Assembly: GCF_900200035.1 (NCBI RefSeq)
Contig: NZ_FZTC01000020.1
Span: forward strand, 186,001 to 250,000
Source: Klebsiella grimontii
GTDB lineage: Bacteria; Pseudomonadota; Gammaproteobacteria; Enterobacterales; Enterobacteriaceae
Direction of reading: 5' to 3'
DNA: 64,000 bases
Made by a program: the position numbers and the translations under genes. Position 1 is the stretch's first letter. Every line of letters starts with the position of its first letter. The notes under the pieces were generated by a model. It worked only from the letters and a program-made list of their open reading frames with translations, did no database searches and was not told where the DNA came from. Positions 1-12,564 of the stretch are shown piece after piece.

Positions 1-702
1 CGCGTGCTGTCTGACATTTCGCTAACGCTAAAGCCGGGCAAAATTTTAACCCTACTGGGCCCCAACGGCGCCGGTAAATCAACCCTTGTCAGAGTCGTTC
101 TTGGGCTGGTAGCACCTACGGAAGGGGTTATCAAACGCGAGGGACATCTGCGGATCGGCTATGTCCCGCAAAAGCTGCACCTTGATGCCACGATGCCGCT
201 GACCGTAAGCCGCTTTATGCTTTTACGTCCGGGAACCCACAAGCGCGATATTTTACCGGCGCTGAAGCGCGTACAGGCCGGACATCTGATCGACGCCCCC
301 ATGCAGAAGCTTTCCGGCGGCGAGACCCAGCGGGTACTTCTGGCGCGGGCGCTGCTCAATCAGCCGCAGCTGCTGGTGCTCGACGAGCCAACGCAGGGCG
401 TTGACGTCAACGGCCAGGTGGCGCTTTACGATCTGATTAACCAGCTGCGCCAGGAGCTTAATTGCGCCGTGCTGATGGTTTCTCATGACCTGCACCTTGT
501 GATGGCCAAAACCGACGAAGTGCTGTGTCTCAATCAGCATATTTGCTGCTCTGGCGCGCCGGAAGTGGTTTCTATGCATCCGGAATTTATCTCGATGTTC
601 GGCCAGCGCGGCGCGGAACAACTGGGTATTTATCGCCATCATCATAATCACCGCCACGACCTGCAGGGGCGGATTGTACTGCGTCGGGGAAATGACCGTT
701 AA
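1..702 (+). CDS. znuC: Zinc ABC transporter ATP-binding protein ZnuC (5' end cut by window)
   Basis: ATPase subunit of the high-affinity ZnuABC zinc importer, acting at the cytoplasmic face of the inner membrane. The reading frame is open at base 1, so the usual start (E. coli ZnuC is 251 aa) lies outside the window; an in-frame GTG at 4 is not the real start. Visible are Walker A (GPNGAGKST), the ABC signature (LSGGETQ), Walker B (LLVLDEP) and the switch histidine (SHD). A His-rich tail ([10 protein letters not shown]), also present in E. coli ZnuC, may bind metal. Its stop overlaps the znuB start by one base (TAATG), implying translational coupling. Confidence 0.97.
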   Translation, partial: RVLSDISLTLKPGKILTLLGPNGAGKSTLVRVVLGLVAPTEGVIKREGHLRIGYVPQKLHLDATMPLTVSRFMLLRPGTHKRDILPALKRVQAGHLIDAPMQKLSGGETQRVLLARALLNQPQLLVLDEPTQGVDVNGQVALYDLINQLRQELNCAVLMVSHDLHLVMAKTDEVLCLNQHICCSGAPEVVSMHPEFISMFGQRGAEQLGIYRHHHNHRHDLQGRIVLRRGNDR

Positions 703-1487
703 TGATTGAATTACTGCTCCCCGGCTGGCTGGCCGGAATGATGCTCGCCTGTGCGGCGGGTCCGCTGGGATCGTTTGTCGTCTGGCGCCGGATGTCCTAC
801 TTCGGTGATACCCTGGCCCACGCATCTCTGCTCGGCGTCGCTTTTGGTTTACTGCTCAACGTCAATCCGTTCTATGCGGTCATCGCGGTGACGCTGCTGC
901 TGGCGGGCGGGCTGGTATGGCTGGAAAAACGCCCCCATCTGGCGGTAGATACGCTACTCGGCATCATGGCCCACAGCGCGCTGTCTCTGGGCCTGGTGGT
1001 GGTCAGCCTGATGTCAAACGTGCGCGTCGACCTGATGGCCTATCTGTTTGGCGATCTGCTGGCGGTGACGCCGGAAGATTTGATATCTATCGCTATTGGC
1101 GTGGTTATCGTGCTGGCGATCCTGCTCTGGCAGTGGCGCAACCTGCTGTCGATGACCATCAGTCCGGATCTGGCGTTTGTTGACGGCGTTAAGCTCCAGC
1201 GGGTGAAACTGCTTCTGATGCTGGTCACCGCGCTGACCATCGGCGTGGCGATGAAGTTCGTCGGAGCGCTGATTATCACATCGCTGCTGATCATTCCCGC
1301 CGCAACGGCCCGTCGCTTTGCCCGTACGCCAGAGCAAATGGCGGGAGTGGCGGTTGGCGTTGGGATGATTGCGGTGACCGGCGGTTTGACCTTCTCGGCG
1401 TTCTACGACACGCCAGCGGGGCCTTCCGTGGTGCTGTGCGCCGCGCTGCTGTTTATTATCAGCATGAGCAAGAAAGCGGCCGCCTGA
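702..1487 (+). CDS. znuB: Zinc ABC transporter permease ZnuB
   Basis: Integral membrane permease (261 aa) of the ZnuABC zinc uptake system. The protein is almost wholly hydrophobic, with multiple transmembrane segments of the ABC-3 metal permease type, and agrees in length and position with E. coli ZnuB. It is translationally coupled to znuC. znuA and the Zur-controlled divergent promoter of this system would lie to the left of the window. The 3' end is followed by two REP-like palindromes rather than an obvious intrinsic terminator. Confidence 0.97.
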   Translation: MIELLLPGWLAGMMLACAAGPLGSFVVWRRMSYFGDTLAHASLLGVAFGLLLNVNPFYAVIAVTLLLAGGLVWLEKRPHLAVDTLLGIMAHSALSLGLVVVSLMSNVRVDLMAYLFGDLLAVTPEDLISIAIGVVIVLAILLWQWRNLLSMTISPDLAFVDGVKLQRVKLLLMLVTALTIGVAMKFVGALIITSLLIIPAATARRFARTPEQMAGVAVGVGMIAVTGGLTFSAFYDTPAGPSVVLCAALLFIISMSKKAAA

Positions 1488-1560
1488 CGCTTATGCGCCC
1501 GCGTCAGCCGCCGTCAAAACTCGGCAGATTGCGATGGGATCACCGCCGTCTGCGGACGTT

Positions 1561-1643
1561 GTAGCCCGGCGAAGGCGTTCACGCCGCAAGCCGGGACATC
1601 AACCACTCAGCTATTTTCCCGGCTTGCGCTCCGCTTGGCCGGG
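1561..1643. repeat. Pair of REP-like palindromes (BIME-like)
   Basis: Two GC-rich imperfect palindromes lie in the znuB/ruvB convergent gap. The first (1561-1595) starts GTAGCCCGGC and ends AAGCCGGG, the layout of the classical REP unit (stem CCCGGC/GCCGGG, inner GGCG/CGCC). The second (1618-1643) has the same CCCGGC/GCCGGG arms. Tail-to-tail REP units between convergent genes are typical; they may protect 3' ends or bind gyrase. Confidence 0.75.
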
Positions 1644-1685
1644 GTACCGGCCCCTGCGGTCTGCTGTTTTATCGCCGGACAACGA

Positions 1686-2699
<1,014 letters not shown>

Positions 2700-2704
2700 T
2701 TACC

Positions 2705-3316
2705 TCACAACGCGGCGCGGAGCGCTTCGCGAATTAGCGTTTCACTGTTGGCATCCGGGCGCACGATTTTGCTGACCATCCGGCTGGCCTCCTGAGGTTT
2801 ATAGCCCAGCGCCACCAGCGCGGCAACCGCTTCCTGTTCAGCATCATCATCAGAAGGACCGGCTGGAGACGTCAGCACCAGATCCGCCGCCGGCGTAAAC
2901 AGATCGCCGTGCAGCCCTTTAAAGCGGTCTTTCATTTCGACAATCAGGCGTTCCGCGGTTTTCTTGCCGATTCCCGGCAGCTTCACCAGCGCCGCCAGCT
3001 CCTCACGCTCAACGGCATTCACAAACTGCTGCGCCGACATGCCGGAAAGGATCGCCAGCGCCAGCTTCGGACCGACGCCGTTGGTTTTAATCAGCTCTTT
3101 AAACAGCGTGCGCTCCTGCTTGTTGTTAAAGCCATACAGCAGCTGAGCGTCTTCGCGGACGATAAAGTGGGTAAAAATGATCGCCTCTTTGCCCACGTCC
3201 GGCAGCTCGTAGAAACAGGTCATCGGCAGATGAACCTCATAGCCTACGCCTCCCGTTTCGAGTAAAACCAGCGGGGGTTGTTTTTCGAGAATGATGCCTC
3301 TGAGTCTGCCTATCAC
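2705..3316 (-). CDS. ruvA: Holliday junction DNA helicase subunit RuvA
   Basis: Junction-binding tetramer subunit (203 aa) that targets RuvB to four-way DNA. The N-terminal OB fold ([12 protein letters not shown]), two helix-hairpin-helix motifs (around NGVGPKLAL and [12 protein letters not shown]) and the C-terminal RuvB-contacting domain after an acidic linker are recognisable. It is first gene of ruvAB; a LexA operator and promoter lie directly upstream (3356-3387). Confidence 0.98.
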   Translation of the reverse strand: MIGRLRGIILEKQPPLVLLETGGVGYEVHLPMTCFYELPDVGKEAIIFTHFIVREDAQLLYGFNNKQERTLFKELIKTNGVGPKLALAILSGMSAQQFVNAVEREELAALVKLPGIGKKTAERLIVEMKDRFKGLHGDLFTPAADLVLTSPAGPSDDDAEQEAVAALVALGYKPQEASRMVSKIVRPDANSETLIREALRAAL

Positions 3317-3355
3317 GTGGAGCTCCTGGATTAAGGGCTGAAAGTCTAATGCGGT

Positions 3356-3387
3356 ATCATAAAAAAAGGCTGGATAGATATCCAGCC
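3356..3387 (-). promoter_or_regulatory. ruvAB promoter with LexA (SOS) operator; possible ruvC terminator
   Basis: Read on the minus strand, the palindrome GGCTGGATATCTATCCAGCC (3368-3387) has the CTGG-N8-CCAG form of the known E. coli ruvAB LexA site. A -10 hexamer TATGAT (3356-3361) lies 17 bp from a TGGATA -35 (3379-3384) inside the operator, so LexA would block polymerase. The same palindrome is followed by seven T residues (3361-3367, minus strand) just after the ruvC stop, so in RNA it also looks like an intrinsic terminator for ruvC. Confidence 0.85.
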
Positions 3388-3397
3388 TGATTTCAGG

Positions 3398-3919
3398 TTA
3401 TCGTAAGCGTCCACGCGCCAGATTCAGGCGGCTTTCGCTGATCTGGGCGGCGTTCTGGCTGACGTGGCAGTGGGTGATGGCGATGGCTAAAGCATCCGCC
3501 GCATCCGCCTGCGGGTTGGCCGGCAGCTTGAGCAAGGTGCGCACCATATGCTGCACCTGGCTCTTTTCCGCGCTGCCGATGCCGACAACGGTCTGCTTTA
3601 CCTGCCTGGCGGCGTACTCAAAGACCGGCAGGTCCTGATTCGTCGCCGCGACAATCGCCACGCCGCGCGCCTGGCCGAGCTTCAGCGCCGAGTCGGCGTT
3701 CTTGGCCATAAACACTTGTTCGATGGCGAAATAGTCCGGTTGGAACTGGGTAATAATTTCCGTGACGCCCGCATAGATGAGCTTCAGGCGAGACGGTAAA
3801 TCATCCACTTTCGTGCGAATACAGCCGCTGCCCAGATAGCTGAGCTGGCGTCCAACCTGGCGGATGACGCCATAACCAGTGACGCGCGACCCCGGGTCAA
3901 TGCCGAGAATAATGGCCAT
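3398..3919 (-). CDS. ruvC: Holliday junction resolvase RuvC
   Basis: Endonuclease (173 aa) that cuts Holliday junctions symmetrically. The RNase H-like fold begins with ILGIDPGS, which supplies the first catalytic Asp; the later acidic residues are in AIEQVF and the C-terminal [10 protein letters not shown] segment. The ATG at 3919 is chosen over an in-frame GTG at 3922 because a GGAGG site lies 6 bases upstream and the E. coli protein starts there. Unlike E. coli, no yebB separates ruvC from ruvA. It lies downstream of yebC on the same strand. Confidence 0.97.
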   Translation of the reverse strand: MAIILGIDPGSRVTGYGVIRQVGRQLSYLGSGCIRTKVDDLPSRLKLIYAGVTEIITQFQPDYFAIEQVFMAKNADSALKLGQARGVAIVAATNQDLPVFEYAARQVKQTVVGIGSAEKSQVQHMVRTLLKLPANPQADAADALAIAITHCHVSQNAAQISESRLNLARGRLR

Positions 3920-3956
3920 CACGCGCCTCCGGTTAGTGGTTTAACGGTCGGCAACA

Positions 3957-4697
3957 TTAGAGCGTTGCGGCGACCTCATCAGAGATCTCGCCGTTGTGAT
4001 AAACTTCCTGCACGTCGTCGCAATCTTCCAGCATATCGATCAGACGCAGCAGTTTCGGCGCAGTTTCCGCGTCCATGTCCGCTTTGGTTGACGGGATCAT
4101 CGAGACTTCAGCGGCGTCCGCTTTCAGGCCGGCGGCTTCCAGCGCATCGCGTACCGCGCCCATCTCTTCCCACGCGGTATAAACGTCAATCGCGCCGTCG
4201 TCATAGGTCACAACGTCTTCCGCGCCCGCTTCCAGCGCCGCTTCCATGATCGCATCTTCGTCGCCTTTCTCGAAGGAGATAACGCCTTTTTTGCTGAACA
4301 GGTAGGAAACGGAACCGTCGGTCCCCAGGTTACCGCCGGTTTTGGTGAAGGCATGACGGACTTCCGCAACGGTACGGTTACGGTTGTCGGACAGACATTC
4401 AACCATCACCGCCGTGCCGCCAGGACCGTAACCTTCATAGATGATGGTTTCCATGTTCGCATCATCATCGCCGCCCACGCCGCGGGCAATAGCGCGGTTC
4501 AGGGTGTCGCGGGTCATGTTGTTGCTCAGCGCTTTGTCGATTGCCGCGCGCAGACGCGGGTTAGATCCCGCATCGCCGCCGCCCAGACGCGCGGCGGTGA
4601 CCAGCTCGCGAATAATTTTCGTAAAGATCTTACCGCGCTTGGCATCCTGTGCCGCTTTGCGGTGCTTGGTGTTGGCCCATTTACTATGACCTGCCAT
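3957..4697 (-). CDS. yebC: YebC/PmpR family protein
   Basis: Member of the TACO1/YebC family (246 aa; begins [14 protein letters not shown]). Family members act at the ribosome in translation of difficult motifs such as polyproline, and some have been described as transcriptional regulators. The E. coli protein has the same length. The gene sits between nudB and ruvC in the conserved aspS-nudB-yebC-ruvC order on the minus strand. Confidence 0.96.
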   Translation of the reverse strand: MAGHSKWANTKHRKAAQDAKRGKIFTKIIRELVTAARLGGGDAGSNPRLRAAIDKALSNNMTRDTLNRAIARGVGGDDDANMETIIYEGYGPGGTAVMVECLSDNRNRTVAEVRHAFTKTGGNLGTDGSVSYLFSKKGVISFEKGDEDAIMEAALEAGAEDVVTYDDGAIDVYTAWEEMGAVRDALEAAGLKADAAEVSMIPSTKADMDAETAPKLLRLIDMLEDCDDVQEVYHNGEISDEVAATL

Positions 4698-4725
4698 AAA
4701 AAACTCTCCAAAAAAGCGCGCCCTT

Positions 4726-5169
4726 TCAGGCGGCGTTAATTACAAATTCTTCAATCGCCTGCCGGTTGCTCCAGGACTTGGTCAACGTGGCGGCTTCCGC
4801 CGCATCAACCCAGCGATAGTCCAGATGTTCCGTAAAGACAATCTGGCGTTCATGGGGGAGCGCAAGACGGAACCAAAATTCCGTATTACGCTCAACGCCC
4901 GGCGCATAGCGATGACGTAAATGAGAAAATATCTCGAACTCTACCGTGCGCTGACAGTCAACCAACGCCAGCTGCTCGCTGGCGACATCAATGGCGACTT
5001 CTTCCATAACTTCACGCGCGGCAGCCTGCGGTGCGGTCTCTCCCTCCTCCAGGCTGCCGGTAACCGACTGCCAGAACGCGGGATCGTCGCGCCGCTGTAA
5101 CATCAGCACCCGCTTCGTATCTTTGGCGTAAATCACCACCAGCACGGAAACGGGGAGCTTGAATGACAT
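4726..5169 (-). CDS. nudB: Dihydroneopterin triphosphate diphosphatase NudB
   Basis: Nudix hydrolase (147 aa) of folate synthesis, removing pyrophosphate from dihydroneopterin triphosphate. The Nudix box (GX5EX7REUXEEXGU) is visible as [20 protein letters not shown], with the metal-binding glutamates in REVMEE; the last box positions diverge slightly (VAI instead of xGU), as in E. coli. It is close to E. coli NudB (150 aa) but begins MSFKLPVSV, a slightly shorter N-terminus. It starts one base after the aspS stop, so the two are co-transcribed. Confidence 0.96.
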   Translation of the reverse strand: MSFKLPVSVLVVIYAKDTKRVLMLQRRDDPAFWQSVTGSLEEGETAPQAAAREVMEEVAIDVASEQLALVDCQRTVEFEIFSHLRHRYAPGVERNTEFWFRLALPHERQIVFTEHLDYRWVDAAEAATLTKSWSNRQAIEEFVINAA

Positions 5170-5170
5170 C

Positions 5171-6958
5171 TTACTTATTCTCCAGAGACTCTTTTGCCTC
5201 TTTCGCCACCACCTGAATACCCAGCTCGCTCAGCGATGCCGGGTTAGCGAAGCTTGGCGCTTCGGTCATCAGGCAAGCGGCGGCGGTGGTTTTCGGGAAG
5301 GCGATAACGTCACGGATATTATCGGTACCGGTCAGCAGCATGGTCAAACGGTCAAGACCGAAAGCCAGGCCCGCGTGCGGCGGAGTACCGTATTTCAGCG
5401 CGTCCAGCAGGAAGCCAAACTTCTCGCGCTGCTCTTGCTCGTTAATGCCGAGAATGCCGAACACGGTTTGCTGCATTTCACCGCTGTGAATACGTACCGA
5501 ACCGCCGCCGACTTCATAGCCATTGATGACCATATCGTAGGCGTTGGCCACCGCGTCTTCCGGCGCGGCCTTCAGCTCGGCGGCGGACATATCTTTCGGC
5601 GAGGTGAACGGATGGTGCATCGCGGTCAGGCCGCCTTCACCGTCGTCTTCAAACATCGGGAAGTCGATAACCCACAGCGGCGCCCATTTGTTTTCGTCGG
5701 TCAGGTTCAGGTCTTTGCCCAGCTTCAGACGCAGCGCGCCGAGCGCGTCGGCGACAACCTTTTTGTTATCCGCGCCGAAGAAGATCATGTCGCCATCCTG
5801 CGCGCCGGTGCGCTCAAGGATCGCTTCAACGATGTCGGCGTTAAGGAATTTAGCTACCGGGCTGTTGATGCCTTCAAGGCCTTTCGCCCGCTCGGTGACT
5901 TTAATATAGGCCAGGCCTTTTGCGCCGTAGATCTGGACAAACTTACCGTACTCGTCGATTTGCTTACGGGTCAGCGCAGCGCCGCCCGGTACGCGCAGCG
6001 CGGCTACGCGGCCTTTGGCGTCGTTAGCTGGACCTGCGAAGACGGCGAATTCCACCGCTTTGACCAGATCGGCAACGTCCACCAGCTCCATCGGGTTACG
6101 CAGGTCTGGTTTATCGGAACCGTAGCGGCGCTCGGCTTCGGCGAAGGTCATGATCGGGAAATCGCCCAGATCCACGCCCTTCACTTCCTGCCACAGATTA
6201 CGCACCAGCGCTTCCATCACTTCACGCACCTGCTCGGCGGTCATAAAGGAGGTCTCGACGTCGATCTGGGTGAATTCCGGCTGGCGGTCGGCGCGCAGGT
6301 CTTCGTCGCGGAAACATTTAACAATCTGATAGTAGCGGTCAAAACCGGACATCATCAGCAGCTGTTTGAACAGCTGGGGAGACTGCGGCAGCGCGTAGAA
6401 TTTGCCTTTATGCACACGAGAAGGCACCAGATAGTCGCGCGCGCCTTCCGGGGTAGCTTTGGTCAGCATCGGCGTTTCGATATCGAGGAAGCCGTGGTCG
6501 TCCATAAAACGGCGGACGAGGCTGGTAATCTTCGCACGGGTTTTCAGGCGCTGCGCCATTTCCGGACGACGCAGGTCCAGGTAGCGGTATTTCAGACGCG
6601 CTTCTTCGGTGTTGACGTGGTTGGAGTCCAGCGGCAGCGCTTCGGCGCGGTTGATAATGGTCAGGTCGGATGCCAGCACTTCGATGGCGCCGGTGGCCAT
6701 ATCGCTATTCACGTTTTTTTCGTCACGCGCACGCACGGTGCCGGTGACCTGGATGCAGAACTCATTACGCAGTTCAGAGGCCAGCTTTAATGCGTCGGCG
6801 CGATCCGGATCGAAAAACACCTGCACGATGCCTTCGCGGTCACGCATATCGATAAAGATAAGGCTACCAAGATCACGACGCCGGTTGACCCAACCACACA
6901 GAGTCACTTGCTGCCCTACGTGGGACAGACGAAGCTGCCCGCAATATTCTGTACGCAT
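5171..6958 (-). CDS. aspS: Aspartyl-tRNA synthetase
   Basis: Class II aminoacyl-tRNA synthetase (595 aa; E. coli 590) charging tRNA-Asp. An N-terminal OB-fold anticodon-binding domain is followed by the catalytic domain with motif 2 ([16 protein letters not shown]) and motif 3 (GLAFGLDRL), and the bacterial GAD insertion between them. It leads the minus-strand aspS-nudB-yebC-ruvC run. The C-terminus ([11 protein letters not shown]) is a few residues longer than in E. coli. Confidence 0.98.
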   Translation of the reverse strand: MRTEYCGQLRLSHVGQQVTLCGWVNRRRDLGSLIFIDMRDREGIVQVFFDPDRADALKLASELRNEFCIQVTGTVRARDEKNVNSDMATGAIEVLASDLTIINRAEALPLDSNHVNTEEARLKYRYLDLRRPEMAQRLKTRAKITSLVRRFMDDHGFLDIETPMLTKATPEGARDYLVPSRVHKGKFYALPQSPQLFKQLLMMSGFDRYYQIVKCFRDEDLRADRQPEFTQIDVETSFMTAEQVREVMEALVRNLWQEVKGVDLGDFPIMTFAEAERRYGSDKPDLRNPMELVDVADLVKAVEFAVFAGPANDAKGRVAALRVPGGAALTRKQIDEYGKFVQIYGAKGLAYIKVTERAKGLEGINSPVAKFLNADIVEAILERTGAQDGDMIFFGADNKKVVADALGALRLKLGKDLNLTDENKWAPLWVIDFPMFEDDGEGGLTAMHHPFTSPKDMSAAELKAAPEDAVANAYDMVINGYEVGGGSVRIHSGEMQQTVFGILGINEQEQREKFGFLLDALKYGTPPHAGLAFGLDRLTMLLTGTDNIRDVIAFPKTTAAACLMTEAPSFANPASLSELGIQVVAKEAKESLENK

Positions 6959-7226
6959 GAGATATCCCTTAACTTAGCCGCAGGCGGATTGTTGCCTGCC
7001 TTGCAGGCGACGAGGTCGCAGCTTTAGCTGATGTCACAACTGAATGAAAAAAGGCGGCTATTATACTGGAAATTATGCCGCACGATAAGTCCGGCGCAGC
7101 GCGCTGCGTTGCTTTGCTGCACGCTTATTGCTTGTACTCACAAAAATTAACAAAATTTGTTACCCTCGGGCGAGATCGGCAACGGTATTGTAGCGGCCTG
7201 ACAACAAAAGAAGATACGGGGATATC

Positions 7227-7793
7227 ATGTTAGAACTCAATGCAAAAAAGACCGCGCTGGTCGTTATTGACCTGCAGGAAGGCATTTTACCGTTTGCCGG
7301 CGGCCCGCATCGCGCTGACGAAGTGGTTGAGCGCGCCGCGAGTCTGGCGAAAAAGTGCCGCCAGCAGGGTTCCCCGGTGGTCATGGTTCGCGTTGGCTGG
7401 TCGGCGGATTTCGCGGAAGCGCTGAAGCAGCCGGTCGATGCTCAGGCAGGCGCGCCAACGCTACCGGAAAACTGGTGGGCCTATCCGCTCGCGCTGGAAA
7501 AACAGGCGAGCGATATCGAAGTCACCAAACGCCAGTGGGGGGCCTTTTACGGCACCGACCTGGAGCTGCAGCTTCGCCGTCGCGGTATCGATACGATTAT
7601 CCTGTGCGGTATCTCCACGAATATCGGCGTCGAATCTACGGCGCGCAACGCCTGGGAGCTGGGTTTTAACCTCATTCTTGTCGAAGACGCCTGCAGCGCG
7701 GCGACGGCGGAACAGCATCTTAGCAGCATGACGCATATCTTCCCGCGGATTGCCCGCGTGCGTAGTACCGAGGAGGTGCTTGCCGCATTATGA
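7227..7793 (+). CDS. yecD: Isochorismatase-family hydrolase YecD
   Basis: Cytoplasmic protein (188 aa) of the isochorismatase/cysteine hydrolase fold. The N-terminal Asp is in VVIDLQEG and the Lys in VTKRQWGAF. At the place where cysteine hydrolases have the nucleophile (TNxCVEST) this protein has Gly (TNIGVEST), the same substitution as in E. coli YecD and as in isochorismatases, so amidase chemistry is unlikely. Substrate unknown. It overlaps yecE by four bases (ATGA). Confidence 0.93.
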   Translation: MLELNAKKTALVVIDLQEGILPFAGGPHRADEVVERAASLAKKCRQQGSPVVMVRVGWSADFAEALKQPVDAQAGAPTLPENWWAYPLALEKQASDIEVTKRQWGAFYGTDLELQLRRRGIDTIILCGISTNIGVESTARNAWELGFNLILVEDACSAATAEQHLSSMTHIFPRIARVRSTEEVLAAL

Positions 7794-8608
7794 TTTATAT
7801 AGGGCTTCCCCAGTGGGCGCACCCGAAGTGGGTGCGGCTGGGTATCACCAGCCTTGAAGAGTATGCCCGCCACTTCAACTGCGTGGAGGGCAACACCACC
7901 CTGTACGCGTTACCAAAAGCGGAGATTGTCAGCCGCTGGTATGAACAAACCCACGACGATTTTCGCTTCTGCTTCAAATTTCCGGCCACCATTTCGCACC
8001 AGGCGGCGCTGCGCAACTGCGACGACTTAAGCCATGAGTTTTTTACCCGTCTGGCGCCGCTGTCTTCGCGCATCGGCCAGTACTGGCTCCAGTTGCCGGC
8101 GACGTTCGGCCCTCGGGACCTCACCGCCCTCTGGCCGTTCCTCGACAGCCTGCCGCGCGAATTCCGCTACGGCGTTGAGGTAAGGCATCCGGAATTTTTC
8201 GCCAAAGGGGAAGCGGAACAGCAGCTCAATCGCGGCCTGCATCAGCGTAACGTCAATCGCGTGATCCTTGATAGCCGTCCGGTTCATAGCGCCGTCGCCC
8301 GCAGCCCGGCGATGATCGAGGCGCAGAAGAAGAAGCCTAAAGTCCCCGTCCATGCGCTGGTGACGGCCCATAATCCAATGGTGCGTTTTATCGGCAGCGA
8401 TGATATGACGCAGAATCGCGAGCTTTTTAGCGTGTGGATTCGCACGCTGCCAAAATGGACGCCGACCGCCACGCCGTACCTGTTCCTCCATACTCCGGAT
8501 ATCGCCCAGGCGCCGGAACTGGTCGACACCCTGTGGGGCGATCTGCGTACTGCCCTACCGGAAATAGGGAATGCGCCGTCAATTCCGCAGCAAACCTCCC
8601 TTTTCTGA
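7790..8608 (+). CDS. yecE: DUF72 family protein YecE
   Basis: TIM-barrel protein of the DUF72 family (272 aa), matching E. coli YecE in length and place. The start [14 protein letters not shown] and the internal [11 protein letters not shown] segment are typical of the family. No biochemical role is established. Coupled to yecD through an ATGA overlap, so the two probably share a transcript, with yecN 53 bp downstream. Confidence 0.93.
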   Translation: MIYIGLPQWAHPKWVRLGITSLEEYARHFNCVEGNTTLYALPKAEIVSRWYEQTHDDFRFCFKFPATISHQAALRNCDDLSHEFFTRLAPLSSRIGQYWLQLPATFGPRDLTALWPFLDSLPREFRYGVEVRHPEFFAKGEAEQQLNRGLHQRNVNRVILDSRPVHSAVARSPAMIEAQKKKPKVPVHALVTAHNPMVRFIGSDDMTQNRELFSVWIRTLPKWTPTATPYLFLHTPDIAQAPELVDTLWGDLRTALPEIGNAPSIPQQTSLF

Positions 8609-8661
8609 TATCCTGCTATCCTCAATTGAGCCACCGGAAGCGATAAAAGGGAGTTTTGAGT

Positions 8662-9057
8662 ATGGTCAGCGCGCTGTATGCGGTCTTAGGTGCGTTATTG
8701 CTTATTAAGTTTTCCTGGGACGTCGTACGCCTGAGGACGCAATATCGCGTAGGCTACGGCGACGGTGGTTTTAGCGAGCTGCAGGTCGCTATTCGCGTGC
8801 ACGGGAACGCGGTGGAGTATGTTCCCATTGGCCTGATCTTACTGCTGTTTATGGAGATGAACGGCGCCCAGACCTGGATGGTCCACGTCTGCGGTATCTT
8901 GCTGATCGCCGGGCGCCTGATGCACTCGTATGGCTTTCATCATCGTCTCTACCGCTGGCGCCGTTCCGGCATGAGCGCGACGTGGTGTTCGTTGTTGCTG
9001 ATGGTGCTGGCGAACTTCTGGTATATGCCCTGGGAGTTGGTTTTCTCCGTCCGTTAG
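8662..9057 (+). CDS. yecN: MAPEG-family membrane protein YecN
   Basis: Inner-membrane protein of 131 aa with about four hydrophobic segments, of the MAPEG family (eicosanoid/glutathione metabolism membrane proteins). The family signature includes the NAVEYVPIG segment and GRLMHSYGF. The ATG at 8662 is preferred over an upstream TTG at 8656: it reproduces the E. coli length (131 aa) and has an AAGGGAG ribosome site at a suitable distance. Substrate unknown. Confidence 0.93.
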   Translation: MVSALYAVLGALLLIKFSWDVVRLRTQYRVGYGDGGFSELQVAIRVHGNAVEYVPIGLILLLFMEMNGAQTWMVHVCGILLIAGRLMHSYGFHHRLYRWRRSGMSATWCSLLLMVLANFWYMPWELVFSVR

Positions 9058-10853
<1,796 letters not shown>

Positions 10854-10861
10854 TTCTGGAT

Positions 10862-10893
10862 AAAAAAAGGCCCCTGTTTAATGGGCAGGGGCC
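10862..10893 (-). terminator. Intrinsic terminator of cutC/MicL
   Basis: Eight-bp stem GGCCCCTG (10869-10876) with CAGGGGCC (10886-10893), followed on the minus strand by seven T residues (10862-10868). The T tract is only on the minus-strand side, so it ends cutC/MicL rather than cmoB. Confidence 0.88.
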
Positions 10894-11169
10894 TGGTACG
10901 GGCAATCATCATATTGGGCGACATGATGTGCAGCAAAAAACGGTTTACTCTCTCTACGCGGTAATTATCTTCTTCATTTCCGCTACCGCTTCGCCATTGA
11001 CGGCGTAGCGTAAGTATTCATCTGCTTCGGCATCCGTAGACATCGACAATCCGGGATTGCGAAAGCGCATCGGGGACGGTAACCACTGGCCTGCCGAGGT
11101 ATGCACCTCTTTTACCCCCGCCTGTAAAAACAGCGGCAGGTTGGCGGCGCGCACTCCTGCACCGGCCAT
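10862..11169 (-). ncRNA. micL: MicL sRNA (sigma-E-dependent, from within cutC)
   Basis: In E. coli MicL is transcribed from a sigma-E promoter inside cutC as an RNA of about 307 nt and processed to an 80-nt 3' form (MicL-S) that represses lpp. Here a sigma-E-like element (-35 GGAACTT, -10 TCCTA) predicts a start near 11169, and the intrinsic terminator ends at 10862, giving about 307 nt. The stretch between the cutC stop and the terminator, including CACATCATGTCGCCCAA, would form MicL-S (roughly 10862-10941). Identity rests on position, size and promoter; the sequence itself was not aligned. Confidence 0.65.
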
Positions 11170-11688
11170 AATAATAGGAGTATCGCTTTGGGAAATAAGT
11201 TCCCTGATTAATGAAATTCCTTTTTCGGCAGACGCCTGCTGGCCCGAAGTCAGGATACGCTGAACGCCGAGTTCAGCCAGCTCAACGCTGGCCTGGCGCG
11301 GGTTGGCGCACATATCAAAGGCCCGGTGAAAGGTGACGGCCAGGGTTCCCGCCGCCGCCATTATTTTTTTCATTCGCGCCCTATCCACCCGACCGTCGGC
11401 GTCAAGAATACCGATTACCAGGCCGGGAAAACCGAGATCTTTCACCGCGGCGACATCATCCAGCATCGCGGCAAACTCGCCCGCGGTATAGCAAAAATCA
11501 CCGCCGCGCGGGCGAATAATCGGATGCACGGGAATAGTCACCGCTTCACGCACCGATTTCAGTACGCCCAGCGAAGGCGTCAGCCCCCCCTCCTGCGGCG
11601 CGGCGCATAGCTCGATGCGATCGGCGCCGCGGCGCTGGGCCTCCAGCGCGCACTCCATGCTGTAACAGCAGACTTCCAGTAAGGTCAT
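10954..11688 (-). CDS. cutC: CutC family protein
   Basis: TIM-barrel protein (244 aa) once linked to copper homeostasis; in E. coli the copper phenotypes were later attributed to the MicL sRNA inside the gene. The start at 11688 ([15 protein letters not shown]) matches the family N-terminus and has a GGAGAG site; an open extension to 11802 has neither homology nor a ribosome site. Signature segments include [12 protein letters not shown] and [10 protein letters not shown]. Followed by a strong terminator at 10862-10893. Confidence 0.95.
   Translation of the reverse strand: MTLLEVCCYSMECALEAQRRGADRIELCAAPQEGGLTPSLGVLKSVREAVTIPVHPIIRPRGGDFCYTAGEFAAMLDDVAAVKDLGFPGLVIGILDADGRVDRARMKKIMAAAGTLAVTFHRAFDMCANPRQASVELAELGVQRILTSGQQASAEKGISLIRELISQSDTPIIMAGAGVRAANLPLFLQAGVKEVHTSAGQWLPSPMRFRNPGLSMSTDAEADEYLRYAVNGEAVAEMKKIITA
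11175..11203 (-). promoter_or_regulatory. Predicted sigma-E promoter for MicL, inside cutC
   Basis: On the minus strand GGAACTT (11197-11203) matches the sigma-E -35 consensus and TCCTA (11175-11179) is a plausible -10, separated by 17 bp. The predicted start (about 11169) fits the known MicL length exactly when measured to the terminator. A spacer of 17 is at the long end for sigma-E. Confidence 0.6.
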
Positions 11689-11764
11689 TCTTCTCTCCGT
11701 AGATTGAGCAGGCACGCCAGAATGGCACGATTTCTCCCGGCAGACGCCGCGTAACGTCACACTG

Positions 11765-12334
11765 TCATCGTTCAGCGTGTTCACTGGCGACAATTTGCTC
11801 AATCGACCACGGGTGAAATTTGATCGTCACTTTACCATCGGTTACCGCCAGGGTTGGATTCGGTAAACGCTCACGCGCACCTTTCGGCGCGCTGGTCTTG
11901 ACAAAAATACCCGGTTGGCTCAGCCCGTCATCGGACAGCAGCGCCAGCGCGCGGGTATTGAGCGTTTCAGGTTCGCCAGGCAGCACGATTTCAATATGCT
12001 CCCAACCTTCGTGCGGATAGCGCTTTTCGCCCGGCCACGGCAGCTCAACGATGCGAAAACGCCAGTGCGCCACGACCACCGGCTCATCCAGGCGGAATAA
12101 ACAGATGGGCCGGCCGTTAATCACGTTTTCCGACAGCAGCGTGCCGCATTGTTCAAAGCCGCGACGCCAGCGTTCCGCCGTGGCGTTCTGATGACAGCGC
12201 AGGGAAATATGGTCGGCATCAAGTGACGTAATATCGAGACCAAGCCGATGAGCTAGCGCGTTTAGCGCCTCGGTAAAGCGCGGCAGGTCCGCGGAAATAT
12301 CGTTTAATTCATTAATCTGCTGCCAGTTCGCCAT
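11765..12334 (-). CDS. yecM: VOC-superfamily protein YecM
   Basis: 189-aa cytoplasmic protein like E. coli YecM (188 aa), whose fold is of the vicinal-oxygen-chelate/isomerase type with a predicted metal site (candidate ligands in the ISLRCHQN and [10 protein letters not shown] segments). Function unknown. Encoded upstream of cutC on the minus strand and divergent from argS. Confidence 0.92.
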   Translation of the reverse strand: MANWQQINELNDISADLPRFTEALNALAHRLGLDITSLDADHISLRCHQNATAERWRRGFEQCGTLLSENVINGRPICLFRLDEPVVVAHWRFRIVELPWPGEKRYPHEGWEHIEIVLPGEPETLNTRALALLSDDGLSQPGIFVKTSAPKGARERLPNPTLAVTDGKVTIKFHPWSIEQIVASEHAER

Positions 12335-12564
12335 CGTAAGCCTCGGTACTCGCTAAAAAGAGCTAATTTATCGCGTTTCCCGCGCCCTACCAACCGACAA
12401 TCGTCGGCGGCCCCCCGTGAACGGTTATTCGTTGAGCGCGAGGCTTAGCAACCTCTGCGCGGTGCTGACGCGTGGGCGCAAATGCAGTATACTCCCGCCC
12501 TAATTTGTCCACATTCCTGCGCCGCCCCCTCTGGGTGACGGCGTATTAAACGTAAGGTATTTCG

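Noticed and set aside
5159..6790. Open frame of 543 codons antisense to aspS
   Set aside because: It lies fully opposite aspS, follows its high-GC third-position pattern, has no homology signs and no ribosome site. The same holds for the 566-codon frame opposite argS (12655-14355).
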